Origin: Apteryx mantelli | Taxonomy: Eukaryota; Chordata; Aves; Apterygiformes; Apterygidae | DNA: 64,000 nucleotides | Assembly: GCF_036417845.1 (NCBI RefSeq) | Contig: NC_089980.1 | Coordinates: forward strand, 112,927,169 to 112,991,168 | Reading direction: 5' to 3' | Part shown: positions 48,561 to 62,522 of the stretch, piece after piece | Numbering within the stretch: the first letter of the stretch is position 1 | Layout: the number at the start of each line of letters is the position of its first letter | Notes under the pieces: model-generated | What the model was told of the DNA's origin: nothing | Database searches by the model: none | Seen by the model: the letters and a program-made list of their open reading frames with translations, nothing else | Translations under genes and position numbers: made by a program

Positions 48561-50002
48561 ATCTGTAACTGTTCTATCATATACAGTATAGTTTCTAATT
48601 TCTTTTGTAGTTCTTAGATGTGTTGTTAACAATCACAAGGTTCATGCAACCCAAATAGTTCATGCATGCTAACACTGAAGAAAGTTTCTCCCCTCGGATG
48701 AAAGATCAGGTATATAGACAAATCAAAAAATAATCAATGAATTGCATATTAAGAAGCTACTCTTTAAATTAAAAACTTATTTCAAATTCAAATTACTTTG
48801 TTATGGCCTTCCTAAGACTGTTTAACTTCAGTGTTAGACTATTGCAGCAATGCAGTTGAGAGGGCATTGCTTAGACTGACTCCTCTGGAATTTGTAAGTG
48901 CTGATCAGTAAAAATGATATTTATATATGGGATTTTGAATGCACCTAAGACTATTCCTGGTGTTTGGTAGAACAACATTTATAATTCTGTTCGATAAAGG
49001 CAATCAGTGACCTGAACTGATTTTTTGATTCTGCAAAACAAACAAATGCTGCCTTGAGTCTTAATATCAAGATAACTTCTATAGTTGCTGTGGATTGTTT
49101 ACATGGTGACTCTCTCTCAAATCTATTTAATGAAACTTATTTCCTAAAATTTACTGCATTGGTTTGTCTATTTGTGATTTGTCGTTTAAGATGTACTACC
49201 TTATATAGTAAATGAGAGCAGAAGAACGAACTTGTCCAAAGTATGTGATCTGTAAATGCCCTTCTGGTGCTTTCTATGTTTTGAAGAATTATTTTAATTT
49301 CCTCGATGAAATGGTTGACTCACATTGAACACAAAACTTCAAGTGTTTGGAAAGCATAGTGGCAGCCTAATAAATTCCCTTTGTAGGTGTACAGATTTTA
49401 CAGATGCCTGCTGCTCAATACAGTTGTCACTTCTCCAAGAACAAATGAATCATTCTGTTTCTGCTGAACTCAGTACTGTAAATCAAGAGTTGGTCTCCAC
49501 ATCCCACTGCATCTGGATATTATGCATGCCCTTACTATGGCATTATTGGCTATAGAGGTTATGCTTCACTAGTAATAACTTTGTTAATGACCAATGGCAT
49601 ATTGAGCAGGTAGAAATATAAAAACCTTCCATGAACTTCTATTTATGCTAAAATTATGCTCTGGATTTAATTGACCTTTGTGTTGAAACTTTATACCAAA
49701 CATTTGTCATTATCCACATTTTTCTGAGTAATGACTAAGTATGTTGAGTTGCACTATTTTCAGTAGACAAAACCTGCTCATGGAAAACTGTAGCAAAAGT
49801 GCATTAAACTTTTCTTTCCTGCAGCTTTAAATTCTGTTCTGTGATTCCTACATTATCATAGCCTTTGAGATACTTGGTCAGTGATTTAAACAAGGTGACT
49901 ATTCCTATTCTGTTATCACTTCAAAGCGCTTCTATCTCTCTTTTTCTCATGACCTTGAAAAAACTGTTCAGCTTTTTCTGTGATTGGAGAATATTTGCAT
50001 TC

Positions 50003-50035
50003 TTTTACAACAGGTTCAGGTAACCTGTTGTAAAA
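50003..50035. repeat. Perfect 14-bp inverted repeat, 5-bp spacer
   Basis: Arms TTTTACAACAGGTT (50003-50016) and AACCTGTTGTAAAA (50022-50035) around CAGGT. Each arm contains a Grainyhead-like 8-mer, AACAGGTT and its reverse complement AACCTGTT. A POU octamer ATTTGCAT lies 3 bp upstream (49993-50000). Confidence 0.85.
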
Positions 50036-51520
50036 TGAAAGGACATAGACTGGAGTTCAAATAATACTGTAGTTTTTAAGGAATTTGTGTTTCGATGAAT
50101 GTTTCTGTTAGTGTCACAATTCTTATGGATGTTATCAGTGTTATAAGTGGAAAAAAGAAAGCTAACAGGTATTAACTTGCAGAATAATGCGTTTTAACTT
50201 CTTAAACCAAATACATCTTACAGTATCTTATGTTTTTAGTCCATATATTTAGATAGTTAATTCATAAAGGTGCAAATTGCCTTGGTGCTTGTTTTGCTTC
50301 TTTTGTTTTACATTTTGTTACTGTTACAGACTTCCCGGGAAGCCTTTAAGATATCTTTCTGCTATGCCCATGTTGGCTAAGGAGCCTCTAGCTAGTGCTA
50401 GTTGTGAGAAAATGCCTTCTTCGCCTAGATGCCCTACATTATCAGTTTTGAAACAAGTATATGCAGCTTAGTGGAGAAAACCCTTTACCTATACGTAGTT
50501 CTCAACACCTTGACAATTGTGCTGGTCTGTTGGAAATTTGAGGGAATTCCATAGCAGAGCATTTGATGTAATTTTTGAAATTAATTATTGAAATAGTAAC
50601 TGTCACCAGATAATAAATGAAAGACATCTTACCTGTATTTAGATAGAGGTAAATCAGATTTTGAAGCTCTTAGAAATGAGTAATACAGTAACAGAAGAAT
50701 CTACTTGTGTATTTGCCACTACTTTCTCCACCAGCTATCAGTGGGCTCATCCAAACATAGGGGTCTAGTTCCTGTGTTGATCCTGTGTCCTCAGGTTTGG
50801 TTTAACTTAAGAGGATCAAGATTTGGGAAACTCTAAACCTTTTTTACATTTATCTTTGCAGTCTTCCCCTCAGACATGCTATTTCTATGCATATAACTTC
50901 ATCGGGAAGCTTATCTTAACCTTTTCCTGAACAATTAACTCCTGTTCTGACCTGGCTTTTAGAAAAGATGATATTTTGTGGGCTTGGCCAGGGAAATCAT
51001 CTTCAAGCCAAACAGTAGGGAAAACCTTTGACTGTCTTGCAGCTTAAATAACAATAATCAAATCCATAACCGGTTAGGAGGATGATGTTCTCCAATGCTT
51101 AACATTGGCCAGCCCTTTAGAAAAAAATTTATATGATACTTTTTTTACATGATAAGTTTAAATTGCATGTCAGTTTTGATGCATGACACTTGTAATTGTC
51201 TAAAAGCATGTTCATTCAGATAATTTACATGGCTAATTACATGATTTTGACCGAGACCTCACATGGAGAACCTTATGCTATGACAATGGGTAGAAGCCCT
51301 TGATTGGACCTTTGCTTTAAAGGACACCATAACAGTTATGTTTTCATTTTAATGTGTATATTATACTGTGGGAATGCAGAGTAGCAAATGTTTACAGTGA
51401 ATGCGTAATTCCTGTTTGTTCGTTCATTTCTCTTTTGCAATACAGGCATGTAGAATTCACTCTTAATTGGCCATAAATACTGTGAACTGGTACAAACGCT
51501 CAGTTGTTTGCCCTAAACTA

Positions 51521-51560
51521 GGGTCATGTATTTATCCCTCGGGTCATGCATTTGTCCCTC
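51521..51560 (+). repeat. Two tandem 20-bp units
   Basis: GGGTCATGTATTTATCCCTC followed directly by a copy with two substitutions. Confidence 0.9.
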
Positions 51561-52094
51561 AGTTCAACATTGTGTGATGGCCTTTTGGTACGTTGTTAAG
51601 CTTTACATTAGTCTTGTGATGAGCATGACTTACTGCATTCATGAAGTCTTATTAATAGGCAAAATATTCTACTTGTAACACAGTTCAGAATTTTTTTTTT
51701 AATTAAAATGTGTATAATATAGTGATGTTAGTACAGCAAACTTGGTTACTCACAAATTTTTTTCCATCTCTTTTAGTAGGCAGAAGTTGAAAAGCCTAAA
51801 CAAATTTCACATAACTCATGCAGAAGGTTTGAGCAGGTCTTTCCATATCTTATTTAATTCTGACTTCTGTGACCCCCTAGAACATAAAACTTAAGTGACG
51901 TTCACTTTTGCGATCCTCTGATTTGCACCAGTTGCCACAGATGAGGCATGCTGGGCCCATGTGGCTATGCTGTGCCACTGCATTTGCCTGTCCCCTGTGG
52001 CTGTGCTACCTGCCATGCTCTGTACTGTGGGCTAAGGAAATTTGGGGCAACCATCTCCTTTGTCTTCAACATGAGGTTAAAACATAACATAAGG

Positions 52095-52810
52095 AGTCCA
52101 GCACAGGTTGGGGGCCGAGCTGCTGGAAAGCAACTCTGCAGAGAAGGACTTGGGGGTCCTGGTGGATACCAAGTTGACTATGAGGCAGCAATGTGCCCTT
52201 GTGGCCAAGAAGGCCAATGGTATCCTGGGGTGCATCAGGAAGAGTGTTGCCAGCAGGTGGAGGGAGGTGATTCTCCCCCTCTACTCAGCCCTGGTGAGGC
52301 CACATCTGGAGTATTGCGTCCAGTTCTGGGCTGCCCAGTACAAGAGGGATGTGGCACTACTGGAGCAAGTCCAGCGAAGGGCTACAAAGATGATTAGGGG
52401 ACTGGAGCATCTCTCTTATGAGGAAAGGCTGAGAGAGCTGGGCCTGTTTAGCCTGGAGAAGAGAAGGCTGAGAGGGGATCTTATCAATGTGTACAAGTAT
52501 CTGAAGGGAGGGTGTCGAGAGGATGGGACCAGACTCTTTTCAGTGGTGCTGAGCGACAGGACGCGAGGCAACGGGCACAAACTGAAACACAGGCAGTTCC
52601 ATCTGAACATGAGAAAAAACTTCTTTACTGTGAGGGTGACTGAGCACCAGAACAGGTTGCCCAGAGAGGCTGTGGAGTCTCCTTCTCTGGAGATATTCAA
52701 AAGCTGTCTGGACACAGCCCTGTGCAGTGTGCTCTAGGTGACCCTGCTTGAGCAGGGGGTCGGACTAGATGATCTCCTGAGGTCCCTTCCAACCCCAACC
52801 GATTCTGTGA
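52095..52810 (+). mobile_element. CR1 LINE, 5'-truncated, ~716 bp, near-intact 3' end
   Basis: Sense-strand CR1. The open frame from about 52108 to 52737 (209 codons) encodes the ORF2 C-terminal part without a stop: [80 protein letters not shown]. It then runs through the CR1 3' UTR (GATGATCTCCTGAGGTCCCT TCCAACCCC) to the terminal GATTCTGTGA at 52801-52810. The reverse transcriptase core and endonuclease are missing. The unbroken frame suggests it is the youngest of the CR1 copies here. It lies in the same orientation as the inferred host transcript. The initiating ATG is incidental to truncation. Confidence 0.94.
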
Positions 52811-55438
52811 GTATAGGAGACATATGCGTAAGGTAGCACTAGGAATATTTGGGATGGGAGAACATCACATAGTGGTGAAGAGAGGAGATGCTGAGCAAAT
52901 CAGTAAGTAGTACTACATTTAAGAGGCCTTGTCTGTTCTCCTGAAAACAGAATACAGGTAGTTACAGAATGGCCAGCATGTTTCAACAGAGGTCATTGCC
53001 CTGGTAATGCATTAGCTGCTTCCCCTGTATGCTTCTAGGTAAAAGAAACTTTGCATTTGCAGAAACCACTTTTAGAGCTAATAGCATCGTCAACTGGATA
53101 TACCACATGTCATGGGAGTTTAAAAGATTTTAGCGCTCTCCCCTTGTTTTGCAACCTTTATCAGGTTCTTGTGTAATTCTGAAAGCTCTGGTGGTCCTCA
53201 TGTTTGAGGCTATACTTGATTCTTTGCTTTTACTTCACAGGTTGCTGAAACCTCCAACTTCGTTATCCTTTTTTCTGCCCTTTCAAAAACTGTAATCATC
53301 TGCCTTTGAAGTAAACAAAAGCAAGCTGTGAGTCTGACAATGCCTTACAGAACAAAAAAAGCATGCTTTGATACTTTTTTATCTTATATATTGATTTCTA
53401 GTTCTATCACCACTGCTAAGTGGTTGCATTAAGATACAGGAAGAGACCGCTAATGTTGTTTTCAAAGGTTTTTGTATTTTTTTTTTTTAAATCCACTACC
53501 TAATTGGCTTGTTCCCTCTACATAAGATATTCAAATGTAAACTCAAGTTGAGCAATAAAAAACTATCATAAGTTTTCAGCTGTGTAGACTAAATACTTTT
53601 TGGTTTTATAAAATGCATGTCAGGCTTTAATGTACAAATACAGGTGTCAGTTGCATAAAACAGTTCAGTTTTCTAAACCTTTTGTGTCTTAAAATATGTT
53701 TAAGAGGTGGTTACAATATAGATTTGAGTCCCCAAGGACGCCTTTTCTAAGAACACAGGGATTTCAACAGTTTTTAACCACTGTTTAGTAAATATGAAGA
53801 ATGATGATCTCTGAATAGCATATATTGTTTAGTACGGTATTGTCTTTGAAAGAGAGATGGTAGAAAAGTGGAGAAGGGATGTAATATCACTCTGCTCTTT
53901 TAGCGTTCACCACATCTGAACCTAAAATAAGGACATATCAGCATGGTGGACTTCTGTTCCATATATTCCATAGTGTGATAAAAGTGTTGTAGGAAAAAAA
54001 CATCTTACCACTGGAATTGTCTTTTCAATATTTAAAAAAGAAAAAGGTTAATGAAAGAGGTATTTTGGACAAAAGCATGTTTTGCTTTTAGCACAGATTA
54101 AAAATAGAGATGTGATGATGGTGGGATACGAGAGGGGGTAACTTTTACAGAGCTGCAAGCATTAATAAGAAATTTTGCTGTCTGAAACATCATTCAGTAA
54201 TCTGCATAGTCTGTAGTATGTACAAAAAAGGTGCACTTCAGAACTTAAAGATTTGGTTTTGCCTACTGAACAAATTTTAATATATTACCATTCATATAAC
54301 AGATCTGCACAGAGTTTTACTACAGAGGCTAAGGATCTTTTCTTTTCCCCAGAGTTTGAAGAGTTGTTTTACAAGTGTGACTAATAAAACACAATTTAAT
54401 TCTTTCCCATCTTTCACTCTTTGGCAAAATATTACCACTCATAAAATACCCTGTAAGTTAGTTTTTCACTTTGCTGCAAGTAGCATAGTAAAGAAGACTA
54501 TTTTATTTTAGATGTATAAAACACTTTCTAATTATGTAGCAATGTGTTTTTCTTATATAAGAAGCTTAATTATGAGCTCTGGGTAACAAGTTAAAATGCT
54601 TGGTGTTATCAGAAAATCAAGTTTCTTATTGAAATTTTGTCTTAGACATGCTGCTACGCTCAAGATTTGTCTCGAATAGCTACAGTCTTGCAGTGTAGTA
54701 CACTTTAAGACTGAGAACTGACATACTTATAAAATCATCTCTGTCTTCCAAGTTCCTCAGCTGCAGACTAATCAGTATGTAGCAGAAGTTTTCAGTCGTG
54801 TTTGAACTCCTGTTTAGCTTTTCATTTTGTCTTTTTCTATGTATTTATTTTCATTAACTCCATATTTCCTTGGAATATTTTTTGTTGTGGTCAAGTTAAA
54901 TAAAACATTCAAGTTGCCTTTTTTGAAGAAATCCATCAGTGTATTTTTGTCTCTTGGTAGTTAGGTTTCTCTTCCTTTGCATTAAGTCCTGTGCTTCACA
55001 GTTGACATGGATTGAGATCATCCTTAGTCTGCATTTTTCAAGGCAGAAAGAAAGTAAAGCATCCTAAAATATAATCGGTTTCCTCAGTGTTTTGTGCATT
55101 TCAGCTAATCTTTTTTGTCTTTTTACAGTGCAATAATCTCTGTCAGATCCTGCTGTTATGATTATATATAAGAACTCTGTGTAAGCTCTGCATGACATTA
55201 ATATATTCTGTATGACCTCTTGCAGCTTGTATTTAACGCTTTTTCTTTTCTTTGCAGTTCTCACATTCTTCACTAGAACCATTCCTATATGTAAAATGGC
55301 ATGTGCACAATGCATTTTATTTTGGCCTTATTTTAATTGCATTTTAGAATTCTGCTTTAAAAATAGACACATCTTTCTTTTGTCTGTGTTTGCCTTCCTT
55401 TTCGCTACCGTCATAGCATCCTGCCTAGTGCAGTGCCG

Positions 55439-55458
55439 CGATCAGCTATGGCTGATCG
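55439..55458. repeat. Perfect 8-bp inverted repeat, 4-bp loop
   Basis: CGATCAGC-TATG-GCTGATCG, inside a small cluster of about seven CpG between 55400 and 55495 in an otherwise CpG-poor intron. Confidence 0.8.
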
Positions 55459-55687
55459 AAACCCACGACATCTGTGTCACCCCGAGCTGCATGTCTGTGC
55501 AACTCCCTTGTGCTGGTGCTGCTCCTGCAGTAAATCAAGTTGTGGGACAGACCTGTCTGAAAACTAATTTTCTTGCTTTGTTTGTGGGGGCTACATAAAT
55601 TTTCCCCTGCTTCCCCTCATATGGGTGGGGGTAGAGGGTAGGGAAGGAAGAGTGAGAGTGCGCCTTGTAGCAGCACCAAGGGCCGAG

Positions 55688-55837
55688 ATTAATTTCCCCT
55701 AATTACGAACTGTCCCCTGCCTGATGGTGGATCAGCTGTGGGAATGAATAAGTTGCACTGAAGATATTGTGTGCAAAACATTGCTCAGGGGGTTAGCATC
55801 TAGAGCACGCTGCAAATGTCATCTCGCATATTTGCAT
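55688..55837. promoter_or_regulatory. Candidate intronic regulatory element with homeodomain and POU sites
   Basis: Two homeodomain core sites, TAATT (55690-55694) and TAATTA (55700-55705), spaced by TCCCC, and a perfect octamer ATTTGCAT (55830-55837), in a compositionally balanced stretch. Listed as a candidate enhancer on motif grounds only. Confidence 0.3.
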
Positions 55838-58800
55838 CAACTTTTCTGAGCAGCCAAGCTGCTTGGAGCTGCTCAAGGAAGTATATCTGGTGCGCCCTAC
55901 TCAAGAGGATGTCTGTGCTACAGAGGAATGATTAGTTGTAAGGTGGGAGGTGGAAACTATCTCCTGCTTTCGGTATAGATCTTGGTTTGTCCCTTTTTTT
56001 GGAACAGATATATTATACCAAATGGCAGTACCAATCCCACCTTCATTCCAATATCCTTTAAAGAGGATGAAGCAAATACAGTGAAACCTTCTGCACCTCA
56101 GCTCTAAAGCTGGGTTTTCAATGTAAGTGGGTTTCTCCATTAGAGTAGATTTTAATTGCAATGGGGTTTCTGTTGCACCAGGAATTTATTCCTTCCTATT
56201 GAAAGAAAAGGAATTGTTCTGTTGTAGCAAAAGTTTAGAGGAAACAAAATTATTTTGCTGGAATTTCCTGCCTGACTTCTGCAGGTGCCCAAATTTCTGA
56301 TATTACAACCTTGCAGAAAATGGCTTGACAGTTGCAGGACGTTGAGACAGCACTTTTTCTACAGTGGTCCATTTAAAGATCATACACAGAGTCAGTAGTA
56401 AGGTTTCAACAGGCCTTACCACCACAATATTTTCTTTTAATTGATTGGTTTGGTCTTTCTCTCCTTAAAACAGACAATAAAATATAAATGGCAATACTTA
56501 GATCCTGGAGCAGGGGCTCTGATGAGGTATTATTTGGGAAGTGCTGTCAACATCAAAGGAAGGAAATCTACAGGTAGAATATCTTCTTTTCCACCTACTC
56601 TAAAAGTCAGTTGGTAGTTTCAGTTGCCTTGTTATATTTTTGATTTGGCCTGGTATTCCATATCAAATGAAACTTTATCTAGGTTTTCCTTTCTGTCACT
56701 GGTTGGAATCAGTATCTCGTGATGTAGTTAAATCTGAAGAGCCACAGTAACCCTGTTTACAAAATAAAAGCGGATGAAAACCATACTAAAAGAATATCTA
56801 ATTTCAGACAACAGTTGGTGTGTCATGGCTCTTCAAGTACAAAGTTAGTGTAACATCTTGCATAACGATTGCTCTTGATAAGGGTAATGTGCTCTTCAAA
56901 ACCCACCAGGTTATTCAGCTCTGAGCTTCTGAAACAGAAATGTCAAACTGGCTGCATGTTGTTTTAAGTATGAAATTTGTAAATTAAGTGTTGCCAAGTG
57001 CCCATGGTGTATAAGAAGGCAAAACAGGAGGGAATGATCATCATGGCACATCTGTAAGCACCCTCCTGTTTATTCTTCTTCTGCCCTTTTACTAGAATAT
57101 TTAATCATCACTTTTGATACTGCTTGTCAGTCCTGGGAGGAAAAAAGATCAAAATCTTGCTTTCCATAGATGAGTTTGAACTTCTCTGTCCTTTGGAAAG
57201 GAAATTACATCTGGATGCTTCAAAGATGGTTGCTTTTCTGAATGATGAGTATATTGCTTTGAACTCTTCTTTAGAAGATACAGTGTTTAACAGAGCTTCT
57301 GTCTATAAGGTTTTGTTCTGAGTGGTATGATGCCATGACGTAACAGTTGTGCCTTAAGTAATTTTCTTCTTCTATTCTCCTAATTATTTTCCCTACCATT
57401 TTAAGAACTTTTTTTGGTACCTTCTACTTGAAGCTAGGTATCATTCATACTTGCATGACTTTTTTTCTATAGTATGATTGTATGTAGTGAACGGTACCTT
57501 CTGACATGATGTTTAGCATCTTAAAATGAAGACTACTGAGGAGTGGTGCAGCTCCAACTGCATAGGGTTAACTCATTTTATCTTACAAAGCAGAAAAATA
57601 CAAGTCTTACAGATTGATTTCTCATAGTAGGGCTGGCTATATGAAGAAATGGCAGCAAGGGTGAGCTGTGGTGTGGGTTTACAGTGTCAATATACATCTC
57701 TTTTTTCCTTTTGGTAAAAATGTAGTAGTTTATTTTTGTTGAGGAATGTAACTAATTCAGGGCATTGCATATATTTTTCTGGGTGTTACTGCCCACCAGG
57801 GAATTTCACTTGTCCTATAGCGCTCCAGGTACTACCCCATGCACACAGGTAAGTATTTAACAAACTCTAACTTCCCTAACATTGACTTGTTTCTGTAGGT
57901 GTTTTTTCAGTGTGATCTGGTTTTCCAAACATAAGTGATCCTCCAAGAGGTATCGTTTACCTATCTCTGAACACATGGGCTGTATCTACATATCTTAGCA
58001 GGGCATCTTAATTTTGGTTTTGTGTGGTATTACATCTCTGTACTAGTCAGCATTGTATGGCATAGCATTACCTTTGTGATTGTTGCCCTCAAATTTTATG
58101 ATCATCCTCTAGTTTCTCACCTTTTTATTGGATTACTGTATCTAGTCATCACGTGAACCCCAGATAACCTCTTCATAGCTAATCCTGTTTAATGGATAGC
58201 TAACTGTACACTGTGTTTTCTTGCCAAGTCCTTGTGCAGTAGAATTGCAGGTGCTTTCAGATGGAAAGCTTTCTAACTTCAAGCTAGTAAATGCAAAGAA
58301 AAATGCCAAGAGTTATAGACATACCTTATACTTGCAGTCTTATACTCAAGATGTCCCCTGGCTTCAGACCTTGGCAGAGCATTGTTTGGAAGCAACAGCA
58401 TTTTTGCAGAGCTGAAAGAGTAGTTTGGTATTATATGTTCTGTCTCAGCACCTAGAATAGATTGCACTGCTGTGGGGTGTTGGATGAAATCAAGGTTCAT
58501 ATGGCAGAACCGCTCCATTTGTAACTTTTTTATTCCTACTCCTTGCTTTTATCTTTATTTTAATATGTAATTATGAGATGTAGGTATTAAAGTTGAAGCT
58601 TACACGCTTGAAGCTGCACAGTACCCTTGAACTGTGCTGCTGGTAATGGGTACTAGCAAAGATCGTACGAGACTGGGCCTCTCTGTCCTTTGGACTTGTT
58701 GCCTCTGACCTCATTGGCTCTGTACCTAGCAAATGCCTTACCTGCATATTGCTGATTTAGCGGGATGCTAGTGCAGCGAAGCGGTGGAGGATCTGTGGGG

Positions 58801-61800
58801 ACATACCCTTTTGACCAAGAATGCTCAGTAAAACAGGTTTCAGGGAATGTACCTTTATTTTCTCTTACGGAAGTAAATGTTGATTGAGTGAGTTGCACAA
58901 GCAGAGTAAGAGAAGAGGAGTCCCTTATTGTAAGGGGAGAAGAGGAGGGGTTTTGCAGTCCTTGCAGGTGACTCTGGAGCGACAGAGAGGAGACCTGAAA
59001 TGAAAGTTGAAGTCCTTATGGCCCTTTGGGTTTACCTTTTGGCCTGTTCTTTGTCTCAATTCTTTCTTTTGCTTCCCAGGCTTCTTGCGGCTGGTTTGCT
59101 GTTGTGAGCTACAACTAGCAGCATTTGCTCCATTGCAATACCAGTAAAGCCTTTGGAAAAAGAGAATTTCGCATTAAAACACAAGATTTACCAAATGCTT
59201 AAATATTGTTTTGGAAAGAGGGAGTTGGGGCAAAGCTGTATAGGAAATGCTGTGCCTCAGCTTTACTTTCAGAAAAGTAAGCCTGTAACTCTTGTGCCAT
59301 ATATATATAAATTCTACCTGTTTCCTTCTAACCTAGTTCACTACAGGTTTATCCTCTCTTCTCTTTCCCATTTTTAAAAAATAAGTTCTTTAAGACCCAG
59401 CAGGCAGTTGTCTCTGTGCAGTGTCCTTATACATTTTCAAGCTGAGTGTTATTACAAACAAAGCGATTGAATAAACCTGCTTGCTGTGCCTTTTCTTTCC
59501 CCTCCTTGTTTTATTTCTGTAAATACTTCTGCAATGTGTACTTTCTTACTCAAACTTCACAACATTATAAGCTGGAAACTGCAATGAAGATTCCAATATC
59601 ACAGTTGTGTGGTTATAAGATACTGTGTGCAGCAGCTGGACAAAGGATATCTCCTCAAACGTTTGATTGTAGGAAAACACACACTCTTGCAAAAAGCATT
59701 TTACCAAGCACTGACAGATACTAGAACTTCTGCTGCTAGTGTATGGAGATTTTGCATCATGAGAGAGAAATATTTCTAATCGGATATTGGTTCCATCTTT
59801 CTAGGATCAAGAAGTGGTGGTGTATTCGTTTTTCCACCTATTCTCAACATTTCCATGGGTATGTTTTATTGGTTGCTTTCAGTCTGTTCTTTGTACTTGG
59901 CCATCATCCTCAGTTTTCTCCTTTAAGTTATTCCATGGTAAAGCACAAAACGCATGTTAACATCCTAATCCTAGGACATTCAAATCCTAGTTTGCTCTAG
60001 TTTATATCTGCTGAAAATATGAATAAAACTGCAAGGACCTATGATTTGTTTTATATCACTTATCTGAAGATGCTTAGATTCTGGTTTAATGAGGTATTGG
60101 GCATAATTAATTATTCCATATACTATATTCTTTTTTATATTTGCTTCTTGTATTTGCTTCTGTTCCATGAGATACTTTAATTACTACAGTTTCCTTTAAG
60201 TAGGAAAATAACTATTAATGAAGGATTTGGCGGGGAAAAAAAGGAAAGGAAAAAGTGATGGCATGAAATTATCCCCCTAGTTAACTAGCCAAAGTACTCC
60301 TTTATCCCGTTCCCTTTCAAATTCATTGAAATACCGTTAAGGTTTAACTGTTCAAGGCTAACTCCCCCTCCCTTCCTCCTGCATTTTTCATACTTTCCTG
60401 GGTTTCATACAGGTGGCTACATATGCTTTTTTTCCCCAAAAAAAGTGTTTCTTAAACCCTTGTATGCTTGTGCTTCTGGTAAGCAAGAAAGCTCAGCAGT
60501 CTGGGTTGTAGCATGGTAAGTCACTAGCAGACTCTAGCATTTGCCACTGGTGCAAGGTGGGCCAAAATTCTGCGTTGCTTTGCTGGAGATGCAGTTACAA
60601 AATAAAGTTTAAAAATAGTTTATTGCATTTTAATAAAAATTAAATGTAAAATCTGCAGTAATTGTGCTTCACCTGGTTTCCCATAAAATAAATGCACTTT
60701 CAGATCAATACAGGCTATGAATTATTCTCGACTCCTTTTTATTGGTAACATCAAGCTCACCTGAGAGTTAAGAAGGGAGTTCCAAAAGGGAGAAAAGGGG
60801 AATCTGGTGCTGCTGGCAAGCTGCAGGAGAAAGGGAGTATATGAAAGGGGCACTTAAGAATTTGGGAGTATGAAGAAGCTGGGCAGCTTTGGTAAATGGG
60901 CAGTAAACCGTTGACAGCTTTGCTTATTGGTGCTGTCTTCCAGTTATCAAACGGCTGAGTGTTTGCAATTTCAGCAGATTTACAAAATCAAGCAGCAGCT
61001 TGATTGTTGTATTTTGGAGGAGGGATTGTTTATATTTTTGGAGGATGGGAGAGAGGAGTTACCTCTGCAGTGGTAAGGACTTGGAAGTATCACTTTAACT
61101 AGAAAACATAATTCAAGGTTTTCAGAACCAAGTGCCTAAAATTAGGCTTCGAAGTCCTGTGTTTAGAATGGAGAAAGTGGCTGATTTCCAAGAATGGTGA
61201 ACAGCAAGGCCTAGCTATGCATTGCTCTCAGAAGTCAGTACAATTATTTAGATGCCTATTTGGGGATTTTTTTTTTTTTTTGGAATGCAAGTTCAGGCAC
61301 CTGATTTTGAAAAATGGGGTCTGTTGTCTGGGAGAGAATTCTCAAGAGGCAGAATGAAAGCCAAGGGATCCTGCTTAAATGAGCAGGCTCCTAATGTCTT
61401 GAGCATTCAGCCCTGCGTGTTTTGTTGTTTTATTTTGTTTTAGGGATTGGCAGGTGGAAGCAAGCCTTAGGATTTCATGATTAATCTTTGGGACTGGAAA
61501 CTGAAGTTACTCAAAGAAGAAACTCAAGGAACATTAAAATATAACCAAGAATTCTTATATCACTTTTTTGACATAAACAAACCAAAAATAACACTGTTTT
61601 GTGTTGAAAGCCTAGGAGCGAATTTCCTTCGTAAGGAAGAAGCTGGTAAAATATTTCAATATTGAGTAGTTCTTTAATCAGGGAGTGGTGGTGTGCCTTG
61701 CAAGAGCATGTTATCACTGCTTGCAGGCTGTATGAAAAACTTTTATAAATCAATAAAATTCCACAAGAAAAACACGTAATCTCTGTGTAGGCTTTAGTCT

Positions 61801-62522
61801 TTATTTTCTGTTACCAGGCAGATGGAGTGTGAGGAGCCGCTTATGCCTGGACTGAATTGCAGAGTAATGTGCAAGCTTTCTACCTGCCATGTATTGAATA
61901 TATGAGTGGCAACTGAAGCATAGTGTGTATCTGAGTTTATAGCACTGGAAGTAGACTGAGAATGCAAAATGTTCCATGGACTTGCAAAAAGCCCTACTTA
62001 GAAAAGTGCAGAAAATTTTTGAAATCCTAATTTGAAAGGCTAATTTTCTGTGATAGGGCTCTATCTTGTTGGACCACAGCATTCAAAATTAAACTTTAGC
62101 CTTAGGTCATTTTGTGTTGCAGAACTGGAAGTCCTGTAATTAAAAGGACCTTGGAGTAGTTTTATGAAAATGAATGATGCCTAGAGATGTTAAGAGTTTT
62201 TAAAGTCCAAAGGTAGCTAAAGATATGATCTCACTATGTTTCTTACTTCTTTAGAATAACACTTCATACAACATGAGGACAGAGGCCTCCAAAGAACTGC
62301 TTTGTCCTCTACCTTCTGTTCCAATAAGAATTTTTTTTTTCTGTTGAGCTCTGTCATCTAAATAACTTAAATGTGTCTGTGTTACTTACCACATAGGCAG
62401 TGTCAATTTACCCTCTTCTGTACAGCAGAGCATCAAACCTGAGGAGGTCATTGTGAAAGCAAACAAAAAATCTCTGAAAAGGCTGTCTTTTCAGTATCTT
62501 CCCTCCAAACTTTTCTTCTCAG

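Noticed and set aside
55212..55598. 128-codon ORF with a hydrophobic stretch and a Cys-x5-Cys segment (CVTPSC), faintly like the N-terminus of M13-family membrane peptidases
   Set aside because: Only a handful of residues match, no downstream peptidase exons or zinc motif are seen, and the frame is not supported by splice sites.
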